From positions 1 to 64,000 of the forward strand of contig JAKFUF010000077.1 in the NCBI GenBank assembly GCA_021732845.1: a DNA stretch of 64,000 bases, written 5' to 3'. Shown piece by piece: positions 1 to 7,119 of this stretch; within the stretch, counting starts at the first letter, position 1; every line of letters begins with the position of its first letter. Made by a program: the position numbers and the translations under genes. The notes below the pieces were generated by a model. It worked only from the letters and a program-made list of their open reading frames with translations, was not told the DNA's origin and did no database searches. This DNA is from Planctomycetaceae bacterium (lineage in GTDB: Bacteria; Planctomycetota; Planctomycetia; Planctomycetales; Planctomycetaceae).

Positions 1-691
1 GGGCGGGTCCGAGCCACAGGTCGTAGTCCACGCCATCAGGGACCGCAGTGTCGGCGTGCCGACCGATTGGTTTGCGCTGCTGCACGGTCCAAGCCTTGGC
101 CAGATGCACCGTGCCCAGCCGGCCGCTGCGAAGGTAGTCGACTGCCGATAAGAACTGCTGGCCGCTGCGCTGCGGCAGCCCGACGGCCACGATGCGGTTT
201 GAAGACTGGGCCACCGCCGTCAGCATCTGGCCCTCTGCCAGGGTGTGCGTGACCGGGGTTTCGAGATAGAGGTCCTTGCCAGCCTGCAGGGCCATCGCGG
301 CCATTGTGGCATGCCAGTGATTGGGGGTGGCGATGACCACCGCATCAATCGCCGGATCGTCCAGCAGGCGGCGAAAATCTCGCTCCATTGCGGGGGACCG
401 GCCCTGTTCGGCAGCCACCGCATGCACAGCGGTCGCCAGAACGGAGTCGTCCACATCGCACAATGTCGCGATGTGAGCCCCGGGCAACCGGGCCAAAGCG
501 GTTGCCAAGGACCGGCCTTGCGAACGGACGCCAATAATTCCCAAGTTGACGGTGTCTCCGGGACCAGTCCCGGCCTTCACCAGTCCCACGCCGACACCGA
601 CCCCCACCACGCCAGCAGCCACGCCCGCAGCGTTTTTCGCACTGGAGCCGAGAAATTCGCGGCGGTTGATGGGGTTGTCGGAACGGGCCAT
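1..691 (-). CDS. Gfo/Idh/MocA family oxidoreductase, Tat-exported, 3' part cut by window edge
   Basis: The frame is open from an ATG at 691 to the left edge, giving 230 codons with no stop. The N-terminus has NRREFLGSS followed by an Ala/Gly/Val-rich hydrophobic stretch, a twin-arginine signal. A Rossmann-like segment follows (NLGIIGVRSQGRSL, about residues 51-64), then TLCDVDD and VVIATPNHWHA, typical of the large planctomycete Gfo/Idh/MocA family that acts on sugars or inositol-like substrates with NAD(P). The usual catalytic E-K-P triplet reads E144-T145-P146 here, so the conserved lysine is missing. The protein may be a degenerate or non-catalytic member, but the C-terminal substrate domain is outside the window. 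It stands alone, and its upstream region holds a family A repeat. Confidence 0.88.
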   Translation of the reverse strand, partial: MARSDNPINRREFLGSSAKNAAGVAAGVVGVGVGVGLVKAGTGPGDTVNLGIIGVRSQGRSLATALARLPGAHIATLCDVDDSVLATAVHAVAAEQGRSPAMERDFRRLLDDPAIDAVVIATPNHWHATMAAMALQAGKDLYLETPVTHTLAEGQMLTAVAQSSNRIVAVGLPQRSGQQFLSAVDYLRSGRLGTVHLAKAWTVQQRKPIGRHADTAVPDGVDYDLWLGPA

Positions 692-1227
692 GGGTCAAAA
701 GGAATCAAGGTCGATGTCGTTGCGTCCACATCCGCCTTGATTATGACAGCCCCCGCCTGAGAATCCAGCCGAAAGTTTTTTGGCTGAATTCCTCGGCCGG
801 AAAACCGGCCAGACAACGCGCCCCTAATCAGAAGATGTCAAACGGTATTCAGCACGAAAACCGGAGTCTGAACACAACGAGAAAACCGAATTTCTGTCGC
901 CATGGCGGTCCGGACCAATTTGTGGATCTTGAGATTGCTCCGGCCTTCAACCTCTGCGCTCTCTCCGGTCTCTCTCCGGTGAAATTCCGTTTTTCATCGT
1001 GAACGCGGCTTAGGACCGCGGCAAGAATAACTGTCGATTTTTGACGAGCCGCACAGCCAATGAGCCGGAGGGCCTTAGCCGGCCTTAGCCCCCGGTTGGA
1101 GGATGATCGGAAGACGCCAACGCCACGAACCGGACGCTAACGCGCGCTAACGCGTGCCGGCTGATGAATCTGCCCTCAATCGGCGTCCATCCCAAGCAAC
1201 TTCACCATGTTATTGTTGCCGCGATCC
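692..1227. other. Intergenic stretch with a family A repeat, no gene seen
   Basis: No convincing coding frame lies between the oxidoreductase start and the stop of the zinc-ribbon gene. Both neighbours are on the minus strand. The only structure I recognise is the palindromic repeat at 1063-1162. The rest should contain the promoter of the oxidoreductase, but no clear -35/-10 pair stands out. Confidence 0.5.
1063..1162. repeat. Dispersed repeat family A, core copy
   Basis: This 100-bp copy has a left hairpin arm starting AGCCGGAGGGCCTTAGCC and ending CCCGGTT, about 40 bp of unique sequence, and a right arm AACCGGACGCTAACGCG ending GTGCCGGCT. The outer ends are inverted (AGCCGG/CCGGCT). The right arm is almost identical to those at 25864-25961 and 32284-32381. 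The flanking terminal inverted repeats seen in those two copies are not evident here, so this looks like a degenerate copy. Confidence 0.8.
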
Positions 1228-2283
1228 TTAGGCGACATCGGGTGTCCTCGAATTGAGCTGCCCCGACATCATGAGGTAGGCCGTGGCGTTGATCACCATG
1301 GTCAGCGGAATGGCTGGGATCAGGCCGACGCAGAGGGCCAGAGTCCCTGCAACGGCAATGCCGAAGTTGGCAAGGGCCAGCACGAAGATGGAGCCGAGGT
1401 TGGGCCAGGCCAGCTTGTAGGTGCCATTGATTGTTTCCATGACCCCTTTATCGCGGTCGGCCAGGTAATACAGGACTGGCGACATGACAAGTCCCACGAT
1501 AATCGCGCCGATGCACACCGCGAGTAAGCCCACCATCACCATCAGGCCGACGAGCAGCATGACCAACAGGCCGCGCAGATAGAATTTGCCGGCCCCAAAC
1601 AGATCGCCGACAGTGGCTTCCTCACCGCGACACATCTTCAGGAAAAAGATCGCCTGCCCCAGACCGAAGTATGTGCCCATCAGCCAGCGCAGCAAAACGT
1701 CCGACCCGTTCGATGCCACTTGAATCGACGCCATTTGAAAATCGTCGGGTTTCATGCCCTGTTGAATCATCGCGAACATGACCGCGAAGATCACCGTGCT
1801 AACGATCATCTGCACAACGAAGGTGATCACCGCGGGGATGATCATCCCCACAATGGCCATCCCGATGTTCTCTTTGAAGGTGCCCCAGGCGACGGAGAGG
1901 ACTTCACCGGCCTCAATCGTGGTGGGGGCGAATTTTCCGCTCCCCGCCGGAACGGATTTTCCATCGTCAAACCGCTCGCCGCAGTGCCGGCAGAGCCGCG
2001 CTGCCGACATGATTTCCTGTCCGCACATCGGACAGGGACGCTTCTTTCGCTGCGGCGGCGCGAATTCCTCCTTGTCGGTGGCCTGACCCTCACTCTCATT
2101 CCAGTCATCCCATCCGTCCTTGGCTTTCGATTCCCGCGCCGGTTCCGATTCAATCGCCTCACTCTTGGATGCCGGAACAACCAGAACCTGCCCGCACCCA
2201 GGACATTTGGCGGAGAGTCCCGCTTTGTCGTCGGCTGTCTTCAGGACTTTGCTGCAGGAGGGGCAGTTGAATTCGATGGTCAC
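1228..2283 (-). CDS. Zinc-ribbon polytopic membrane protein
   Basis: The 351-residue protein has two N-terminal zinc-ribbon-like modules: C7-x2-C10 with C27-x2-C30, and C84-x2-C87 with C98-x2-C101. A charged linker separates them. From about residue 130 onward it is strongly hydrophobic, with several membrane segments (for example 141-172) and a glycine/valine-rich block near 240-270. The layout, short cytoplasmic zinc-binding head plus membrane domain, recurs in planctomycete hypothetical proteins. The ribbons probably bind zinc structurally, but I cannot name a substrate or partner. The ATG at 2283 directly precedes the first ribbon, which supports the start. There is no obvious operon partner. 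Confidence 0.85.
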   Translation of the reverse strand: MTIEFNCPSCSKVLKTADDKAGLSAKCPGCGQVLVVPASKSEAIESEPARESKAKDGWDDWNESEGQATDKEEFAPPQRKKRPCPMCGQEIMSAARLCRHCGERFDDGKSVPAGSGKFAPTTIEAGEVLSVAWGTFKENIGMAIVGMIIPAVITFVVQMIVSTVIFAVMFAMIQQGMKPDDFQMASIQVASNGSDVLLRWLMGTYFGLGQAIFFLKMCRGEEATVGDLFGAGKFYLRGLLVMLLVGLMVMVGLLAVCIGAIIVGLVMSPVLYYLADRDKGVMETINGTYKLAWPNLGSIFVLALANFGIAVAGTLALCVGLIPAIPLTMVINATAYLMMSGQLNSRTPDVA

Positions 2284-2551
2284 AAATGCGCTCCAGAGTG
2301 GATTTACAACCGGCGGAAGGAGGAACCGGTTAGCTGTTCAATCGACTTGCCCTGCTGCCCTTCGCCGAAGGCGGCGTGTTCGTTGCCCGTTGAAACGTTC
2401 CCCGCAGAGGGACGGTTCAAAGGGAATCTGAATATCAACCTGGAGGATGCGAGAACAGGGAATCCGACCTGAAATTGAAACATGCGGCCGTGATGACTGG
2501 CAACGAGATTTTTGGATTCAGGCGACAGTGCCGGAGTTTGGCACAGTTGGC

Positions 2552-3613
2552 CTACACCTTTCGCAGCTTCGTCACCCGACCAGAGAGGACCCATTCGACC
2601 ACAAAGATGTTCCCGTCCTTGTCGTAGCAGGCATCGTGGGGATGGACAAACTTGCCGGCCTGCCAGCGTTCCGGCTGGGTGCGCATCTTAAACCCTTCCA
2701 GGACCTGCTTGGTCCATTCGGGGTCGTACCCCAGGTGCGTGATGACCTTGTTGTCCTTGTCCAGAATCGTCACCCGTGCGTGCAGGTCGGGGATCAACAG
2801 TTCCTCGCCGCGGATGTCGAAGTGCGCGGGAAAGGAAACGCCTTCCACAATGCCCAGTGGCTTGCCGTCGAGGGTGAAGTATTGGAGCCGGGCATTGGCC
2901 CGGTCGGCGACGACAATGGAGGGTTCGCGGCCGGGCCGGTTGTCGAGCCACAGGCCATGCGGGGTTTTGAATTTGCCCGGTTCCGCTCCGGTGCCGCCCC
3001 AGGTCCGCACCCAGTTGACCGATTTGTCATATTGATGGATGTAGTTCGAGCCGTAACCATCGGCGACATAGAAGCCGCCGTCGGGAGCAAAACAGACATT
3101 GGTGGGGCTGAACTGTCCCACCTTTTGGTACGTTCCCGCTTCGAACGGATAGCAGATCTTCCAGACCTGCTCGCCCAGCAGCGTCGTTTTGGTGACGATG
3201 CGGTTTTTCACATCGCAGAGATACAGGAACTCTTCGCCGCCGTCGCGGCGGATGTCGATTCCATGCCCGCCACCATGATATTCCTTGCCGAAGGAGCGGA
3301 CGAACTTCCCGTCCGGATCGAAGACGGCCACGGCATCCATCGGCTCTGGCGTGTGCGAGCGGTGCTTGATGTAAACCAGTCCGGCGGAGTCGACGGCCAC
3401 GCCATGGGTTTCTCCCCACTTGATGTGGGCTGGAAGCTCGCCCCAGCCGTGCTGGCACTCGTAGACATGGTCCTTTTCGCCAATCACGACGGGCTTCACG
3501 CCGGCCTTGTCGGTGGCACCCACAAACGCGGGTGCCCCCGCAAGCAGTGCCGTGGCTCCCACGGCTTTGAGAAACGTCCGGCGATCGGGGGAGGAAGCGG
3601 TTGGGGAATCCAT
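2552..3613 (-). CDS. Tat-exported NHL/six-bladed beta-propeller protein
   Basis: The 353-residue protein starts at an ATG at 3613, chosen because a twin-arginine signal follows (D-R11-R12-T-F-L-K then a hydrophobic Ala/Leu stretch to about residue 33). The frame stays open upstream to 3934, but that extension is low-complexity and covers a hairpin region. The mature part has repeated blade-like units such as THGVAVDSAGLVYIKH, FDPDGKFVRSFG, PTNVCFAPDGGFYVADG, TPHGLWLD and PHDACYDKDGNIFVVEW, the pattern of NHL repeats and peptidylglycine-lyase-like propellers. The likely role is a periplasmic binding or hydrolytic propeller; the substrate is unknown. It is divergent from the DUF1801 gene across 236 bp. 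Confidence 0.85.
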   Translation of the reverse strand: MDSPTASSPDRRTFLKAVGATALLAGAPAFVGATDKAGVKPVVIGEKDHVYECQHGWGELPAHIKWGETHGVAVDSAGLVYIKHRSHTPEPMDAVAVFDPDGKFVRSFGKEYHGGGHGIDIRRDGGEEFLYLCDVKNRIVTKTTLLGEQVWKICYPFEAGTYQKVGQFSPTNVCFAPDGGFYVADGYGSNYIHQYDKSVNWVRTWGGTGAEPGKFKTPHGLWLDNRPGREPSIVVADRANARLQYFTLDGKPLGIVEGVSFPAHFDIRGEELLIPDLHARVTILDKDNKVITHLGYDPEWTKQVLEGFKMRTQPERWQAGKFVHPHDACYDKDGNIFVVEWVLSGRVTKLRKV

Positions 3614-3743
3614 GTGGTCGCCTTGCGTCTGGGGATTTGGAGAAAAGGGTTTTCCCACACGAACTTGTTGCCGGAACAGCTTACCACAGATGAGCCAGGT
3701 CGCGTAGAAAGGCCGAACCGTTTCAATTTGGGAAATGTCCGAA

Positions 3744-3834
3744 TTTGGACAGGATACGAATGGATGAAAAAGGATGTTATCGTGGCCAGCTCGGTCCAAC
3801 GGCAACGGATCTTTCCTTTCGTATCCTGTCCAAA
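3744..3834. repeat. Long inverted repeat (17-bp perfect arms) between divergent genes
   Basis: TTTGGACAGGATACGAA at 3744-3760 is repeated as its exact reverse complement at 3818-3834, with a 57-bp spacer. With one bulged base the pairing extends to 20 bp. The spacer contains AAAAAGGAT and GGATCTTTCC, so the whole could fold as a long imperfect cruciform. It lies 16 bp before the DUF1801 start. It may be an operator, an attenuator, or a relative of the GGAT-rich intergenic repeat at 11879-11908. Confidence 0.7.
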
Positions 3835-3849
3835 ATTCAAGAGACTTCG

Positions 3850-4413
3850 ATGCAAAGCAAGGCGACCACCGTTGAGGAATATCTCTCCAATCTTCCAGAC
3901 GACCGGCGGGCGGCGGTGCAGGCAGTTCGCTCACTGATCCTGGCGAATTTGGACGCCGACTTCGAGGAGGGGATGCAGTACGGGATGATCGGGTACTATG
4001 TCCCCCATCGGATTTTCCCGGCCGGGTATCACTGCAATCCGGCGGAGCCCCTGCCGTTTGCCGGCCTGGCGTCGCAGAAGAACCACATGTCGCTGTACCT
4101 GATGTGCCACTACATGGTCGAACAGGAGGGCCGCTGGTTTCGCGAGGCTTGGCAGCAGACCGGAAAAAAACTGGATATGGGCAAGTCCTGCATCCGCTTC
4201 AAGACGCTCGATGACCTGGCACTGGAGGTCATTGCCGAAGCCATCCGGCGCGTCCCTGCCAAGGCTCATGTGGACTTCTACCTGGCAGCGCGGAACGCTT
4301 CAACACCCGCCCCACGACCGGCGCGCGAAAAGTCGGCAGCGAAGAAGGCGTCGAAGGCGGCAGCGGTGAAGAAGACGGCGGCGAAAAAGGCGCGCTCGCC
4401 CAAAGGCAGATGA
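3850..4413 (+). CDS. DUF1801 (YdhG-like) protein with Lys/Ala-rich tail
   Basis: The ATG at 3850 gives 187 residues. Residues 1 to about 150 match the DUF1801 fold: TTVEEYLSNLPDDRR at the start, an FEEGMQYGMIGY segment, and KSCIRFKTLDDL near the end, the usual length for the family. These small proteins are of unknown function, sometimes compared to iron-chaperone or frataxin-like folds. The last 35 residues form a tail of AAKKA/KKTAAKKA type ending SPKGR, resembling histone-H1-like tails and suggesting nucleic-acid binding. An upstream extension to 3745 is open but would read through the inverted repeat at 3744-3834, so I reject it. Confidence 0.85.
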   Translation: MQSKATTVEEYLSNLPDDRRAAVQAVRSLILANLDADFEEGMQYGMIGYYVPHRIFPAGYHCNPAEPLPFAGLASQKNHMSLYLMCHYMVEQEGRWFREAWQQTGKKLDMGKSCIRFKTLDDLALEVIAEAIRRVPAKAHVDFYLAARNASTPAPRPAREKSAAKKASKAAAVKKTAAKKARSPKGR

Positions 4414-4464
4414 ACTTTTTCGCCGCGAAGGACGGGGGGACATCAGCTTTGCCGGACGAACCGC

Positions 4465-4788
4465 TCATTTGTCGGGAATCGGCTGGCCGGGCTTCAGACC
4501 GAGCTTTGTCCGCAGCCCCGTGATGTCGCGGGTATGGTTGCCCGTGTGAAACGTCTCTTCGTGCGACTCCATGACCCGCAGGCGATCCAAGTCGGCCTGG
4601 CGGATCTGCGCGGGCGTCTCGTAGTCCCGGCCGACACCCGGCGCGAAGCCTGGCGGCAGCGACGAGGATTTCATTTCCGCTGGTTTCAGCGCCATCAGGA
4701 CAATCACGATGAGCAGCGCGAGCACGGTCACGGTCAGCACGCCGATGATGGTGAGCATGACGGCGGTGGCGCTTTTCGGAGTGTTCAT
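4465..4788 (-). CDS. Small single-pass membrane protein, unknown
   Basis: From an ATG at 4788 the protein has 107 residues: MNTPKSATAV, one long hydrophobic helix (about residues 9-36), then a soluble domain with RQADLDRLRVMESHEETF and a C-terminus GLKPGQPIPDK. The frame is open to 4950, but that extension looks non-coding (AT-rich, no signal), so the membrane helix near the N-terminus fixes the start. It lies tail-to-tail with the DUF1801 gene, 51 bp apart. The pattern, a short cytoplasmic end, one helix and a small periplasmic domain, gives no function. Confidence 0.7.
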   Translation of the reverse strand: MNTPKSATAVMLTIIGVLTVTVLALLIVIVLMALKPAEMKSSSLPPGFAPGVGRDYETPAQIRQADLDRLRVMESHEETFHTGNHTRDITGLRTKLGLKPGQPIPDK

Positions 4789-5162
4789 GGTTGGTCCGAT
4801 GGCTGACAGGGCGCGTTGAATGGGCGGATGTGATGACACAATGCCGACTGGCAGAAATCTCCGTGCCGCGGGGCCGCGCGGAATGGAGAACTTTTTTGCC
4901 AATAATATTTTTGTCAACATTTTATGCCAGAATGCCGGCGAACAGAACACGCTGAAACATGCTGCCGCAGGAATTCTGAAATGTCACCGAGAATTTCTGT
5001 CAATCACTTCAATTTTAAGGCGGTTCATCTCTAAGCTTTGCTGAACGCGAGTCCTTCGACTCGATTTTGAACAGAAGGAAACGAAGGAAACGCAGTTGTG
5101 AAAATCAGCGGCCTGTCACCGTGCAGAGCGATTTTGATTCCAACCGGAAAGATGTCCCCACC
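4789..5162. other. Intergenic AT-rich region, divergent promoters likely
   Basis: This 374-bp stretch separates divergent genes. From about 4889 to 5060 it is clearly richer in A and T than its surroundings (runs of T, AATAATATTTTTG), which fits promoter DNA. The family D 23-mer lies at 5064-5086. I see no coding frame with a recognisable product. Confidence 0.5.
5064..5086 (+). repeat. Family D 23-mer, left copy
   Basis: A purine-rich 23-mer (ATTTTGAACAGAAGGAAACG plus AAG) recurs as its exact reverse complement at 7056-7078. The pair brackets the PmoA-like and cyclase genes. A second partial GGAAACG follows immediately, giving a GAAGGAAAC direct repeat. Confidence 0.75.
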
Positions 5163-6152
5163 ATGCTGCGTACCTCCAGAGGCCTGCAACTCCTCTCGAT
5201 TGTGTCTTCACTGCTGGCGATGATTGTTTTCTCGGGCTCAGTGGCTGCCGGAGAAAAATTCCACTGGGAGACGGATGAAAAGGCGGGCACGTCGGAACTG
5301 CGCTGGGGTGATCAACCGGTCGTGCGGTACATGTTCAAATACGACCCGTCGACTCCCGAAACGCTGCATGACACGTACAAGGTCTACCATCACGTCTTCG
5401 GCCCGGGAACCCAGCAGATCATCACCAAGGGGCCGGGTGGGTTGTACACGCACCACCGCGGGATGTTCGTCGCCTGGAACAAGACCGGCTACGAGGGGAA
5501 GAGCAGCGATTTCTGGCATTGCACGCAAGGAGCCCATCAAAAGCACGCCAAATTCGTCTCGCAGTCTGGCGATGAACACCAGGGGGAAATGACGGCGGAG
5601 ATTCACTGGAACGATGCCGCCGGCAAGCCGGTCATCATTGAAACACGGACATTGCGGGCGACACCCATCGAAGGCGGTGGTTGGCAGTTCGACTGGAGCA
5701 CGTCACTGGCAAGCCAGCGGGGCGAAATCACTCTGGATGGCGACCGCCAGCACTCGGGCTTTCAATACCGTGCCGACCAGCCCGTGGCTGTCAGTAATGG
5801 TGCCCGCTATGTCCGCCCAGACAGTTTTCCGCAACAGCCCGGGGCGTTCGAGGTCGACGACAAGAAGGATCCCGAAGGCCACATCAACCTGGGCTGGCTG
5901 GCGATGACCTATGAAATCGATGGGAAGCGCTACTCGGTTCAATACTGCGAGGACCCGTCGCTTCCCAAGCCATCCCGCTATTCGGAACGTCCCTATGGCC
6001 GGTTTGGAGCCTTCTTCAAAACAACGCTGGCCGCGGACAAGCCGCTGCGGATGCGTTACCGCGTGCTGGTGACGCCAAGCGAACCGGCCACCCGCACCGT
6101 GTTACAACAGCGTTTCGCGACCTTCACAAAAGAACTGGCGGAGAAGCCATGA
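5163..6152 (+). CDS. PmoA-like (DUF6807) secreted protein
   Basis: From ATG 5163 the protein has 329 residues. A signal peptide (LLSIVSSLLAMIVFSGSVAAG) ends near residue 30. The mature chain has the DUF6807/PmoA family hallmarks: VVRYMFKYD, YKVYHHVFGP, a central GGLYTHHRGMF with clustered histidines, FWHC, HSGFQYRA, and a terminal GRFGAFF..RMRYRVLVTP. The family is abundant in planctomycetes, often near carbohydrate or oxidoreductase genes. Despite the name it is not a methane monooxygenase subunit, and its exact reaction is unknown. The frame begins at 5067, but the signal peptide supports the later ATG. Its 3' end overlaps the convergent cyclase gene by 29 bp. Confidence 0.85.
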   Translation: MLRTSRGLQLLSIVSSLLAMIVFSGSVAAGEKFHWETDEKAGTSELRWGDQPVVRYMFKYDPSTPETLHDTYKVYHHVFGPGTQQIITKGPGGLYTHHRGMFVAWNKTGYEGKSSDFWHCTQGAHQKHAKFVSQSGDEHQGEMTAEIHWNDAAGKPVIIETRTLRATPIEGGGWQFDWSTSLASQRGEITLDGDRQHSGFQYRADQPVAVSNGARYVRPDSFPQQPGAFEVDDKKDPEGHINLGWLAMTYEIDGKRYSVQYCEDPSLPKPSRYSERPYGRFGAFFKTTLAADKPLRMRYRVLVTPSEPATRTVLQQRFATFTKELAEKP

Positions 6153-6816
6153 CGGCAGAGCCGCCGGCCGGTTCGTCCCCCACGAGGAAGATCGGTCGGA
6201 CAAACCGGTGGCAATGCAGGTCCAGGCCACTGATGGTGAAGGCGTCCGGGGTCAGGACATAGCGATTGGGAGGCAGTGCCTCGAAGGCGGCGTTCGTCAG
6301 CAGGATTTCCATTTTCGCCGCCAGGTCTTCGCCCAGCTTGCAGGCCAGATTCATCTCGTTGCCGAAGACATCCTCGTTACCCACCACCAGGCAGTCGCCA
6401 TAGCCAATGCCGATACTGCCAAAGATGTCGCGGCCCTCTGGCAGGACGGCATTCATTGCCTCGAAGGCCCGAAAAATGTCCCGTGCGGCCTCCAGCGCCT
6501 GGACAGGCTCTGGAAAGATGGCGAACAGGTTGTCGGCCTCCTGCTTGATCACGGTGCCGCCATTGGCTTCCACGGCCGGGCCGGCGGACTGTTCCATTTG
6601 ATGGACCATCGCCAGAAAATGGATGATGCCATACTGGACCGTGAGCCGCGAGAAGCCACACATGTCGAGGGCGAGAATGGCCACCCGGCGGCCAAATTTC
6701 TCCACGATCGCCGCGTCAATCTCGGCGGCCCGTTCTTGATACTGGTTGCGCTCCGACAGCATCTGCTTCAGCAGGGAGCGGTGGGGATGACGCTGATCAT
6801 GGTCGACATCCGGCAT
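6124..6816 (-). CDS. Class III nucleotide cyclase catalytic-domain protein
   Basis: From ATG 6816 the protein has 230 residues. A short helical N-terminus with LLKQMLSERNQYQERAAEID leads into a class III cyclase domain. Metal aspartates are D51 (LALDMCGFSR) and D95 (KQEADNLFAIF), with K91 at the purine-selecting region. The third motif reads GNEMNLACKL: N156 is kept, but the transition-state arginine position is K160. Such enzymes make cAMP or cGMP from ATP or GTP; with the R-to-K change activity is uncertain. The longer frame to 6918 is rejected because it runs into the family B repeat. No receiver or membrane domain is attached. Confidence 0.82.
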   Translation of the reverse strand: MPDVDHDQRHPHRSLLKQMLSERNQYQERAAEIDAAIVEKFGRRVAILALDMCGFSRLTVQYGIIHFLAMVHQMEQSAGPAVEANGGTVIKQEADNLFAIFPEPVQALEAARDIFRAFEAMNAVLPEGRDIFGSIGIGYGDCLVVGNEDVFGNEMNLACKLGEDLAAKMEILLTNAAFEALPPNRYVLTPDAFTISGLDLHCHRFVRPIFLVGDEPAGGSAVMASPPVLL

Positions 6817-6875
6817 GGGAGGAGGCTCGCCTGAAATTCGAGGAGACAGTTCGAACGCCCGATTCAAAGCAGTTT

Positions 6876-6986
6876 CAAATTTGAGGTCTCCGACAAAAGT
6901 CGGGCGTCTCTGATTCACGGAATTTCAAATTTCAGATCTAAAATTTCACAGTAAAATGTTTTTATTAACACCGCATTGTAGGGCAA
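6876..6986. repeat. Dispersed repeat family B, single half
   Basis: This 111-bp stretch aligns along its whole length with 27704-27816. Shared blocks in the same order are CAAATTTGA, TCCGACAAAAGTC, AATTTCAAATTTCAGAT, AATTTCACAGTAAAAT and GGGCAA. It fills much of the 303-bp gap between the cyclase and argD genes (6817-7119), where I see no gene. The AT-rich half-palindromes suggest a structured element, but the mirrored second half seen at 27948-27988 is absent here. Confidence 0.75.
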
Positions 6987-7055
6987 AAAATGCGTCCTGC
7001 CTCGCGGAAATGACGCACCCGGTTCGAAGCGACGACAGACTCTGAGTTCAATACT

Positions 7056-7078
7056 CTTCGTTTCCTTCTGTTCAAAAT
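7056..7078 (-). repeat. Family D 23-mer, right copy (inverted)
   Basis: This is the exact reverse complement of 5064-5086, beginning CTTCGTTTCCTTCTGTTC. It lies 41 bp downstream of the argD stop (argD is on the minus strand). Similar purine-rich intergenic repeats are common in several bacterial genomes, so a random insertion history is as likely as a paired function. Confidence 0.75.
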
Positions 7079-7119
7079 TAATCACATGGAATCGACGTGG
7101 CGATGCCAACGTTTCACAG

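Noticed and set aside
2447-3937. A plus-strand open frame of 496 codons opposite the beta-propeller gene
   Set aside because: The minus strand has a Tat signal and regular NHL-like blades. The plus-strand frame also runs through the inverted repeat at 3744-3834.
5163-6152. Particulate methane monooxygenase subunit, suggested by the PmoA name
   Set aside because: The sequence is a soluble secreted protein without the membrane helices of true PmoA, and no pmoB/pmoC are near.
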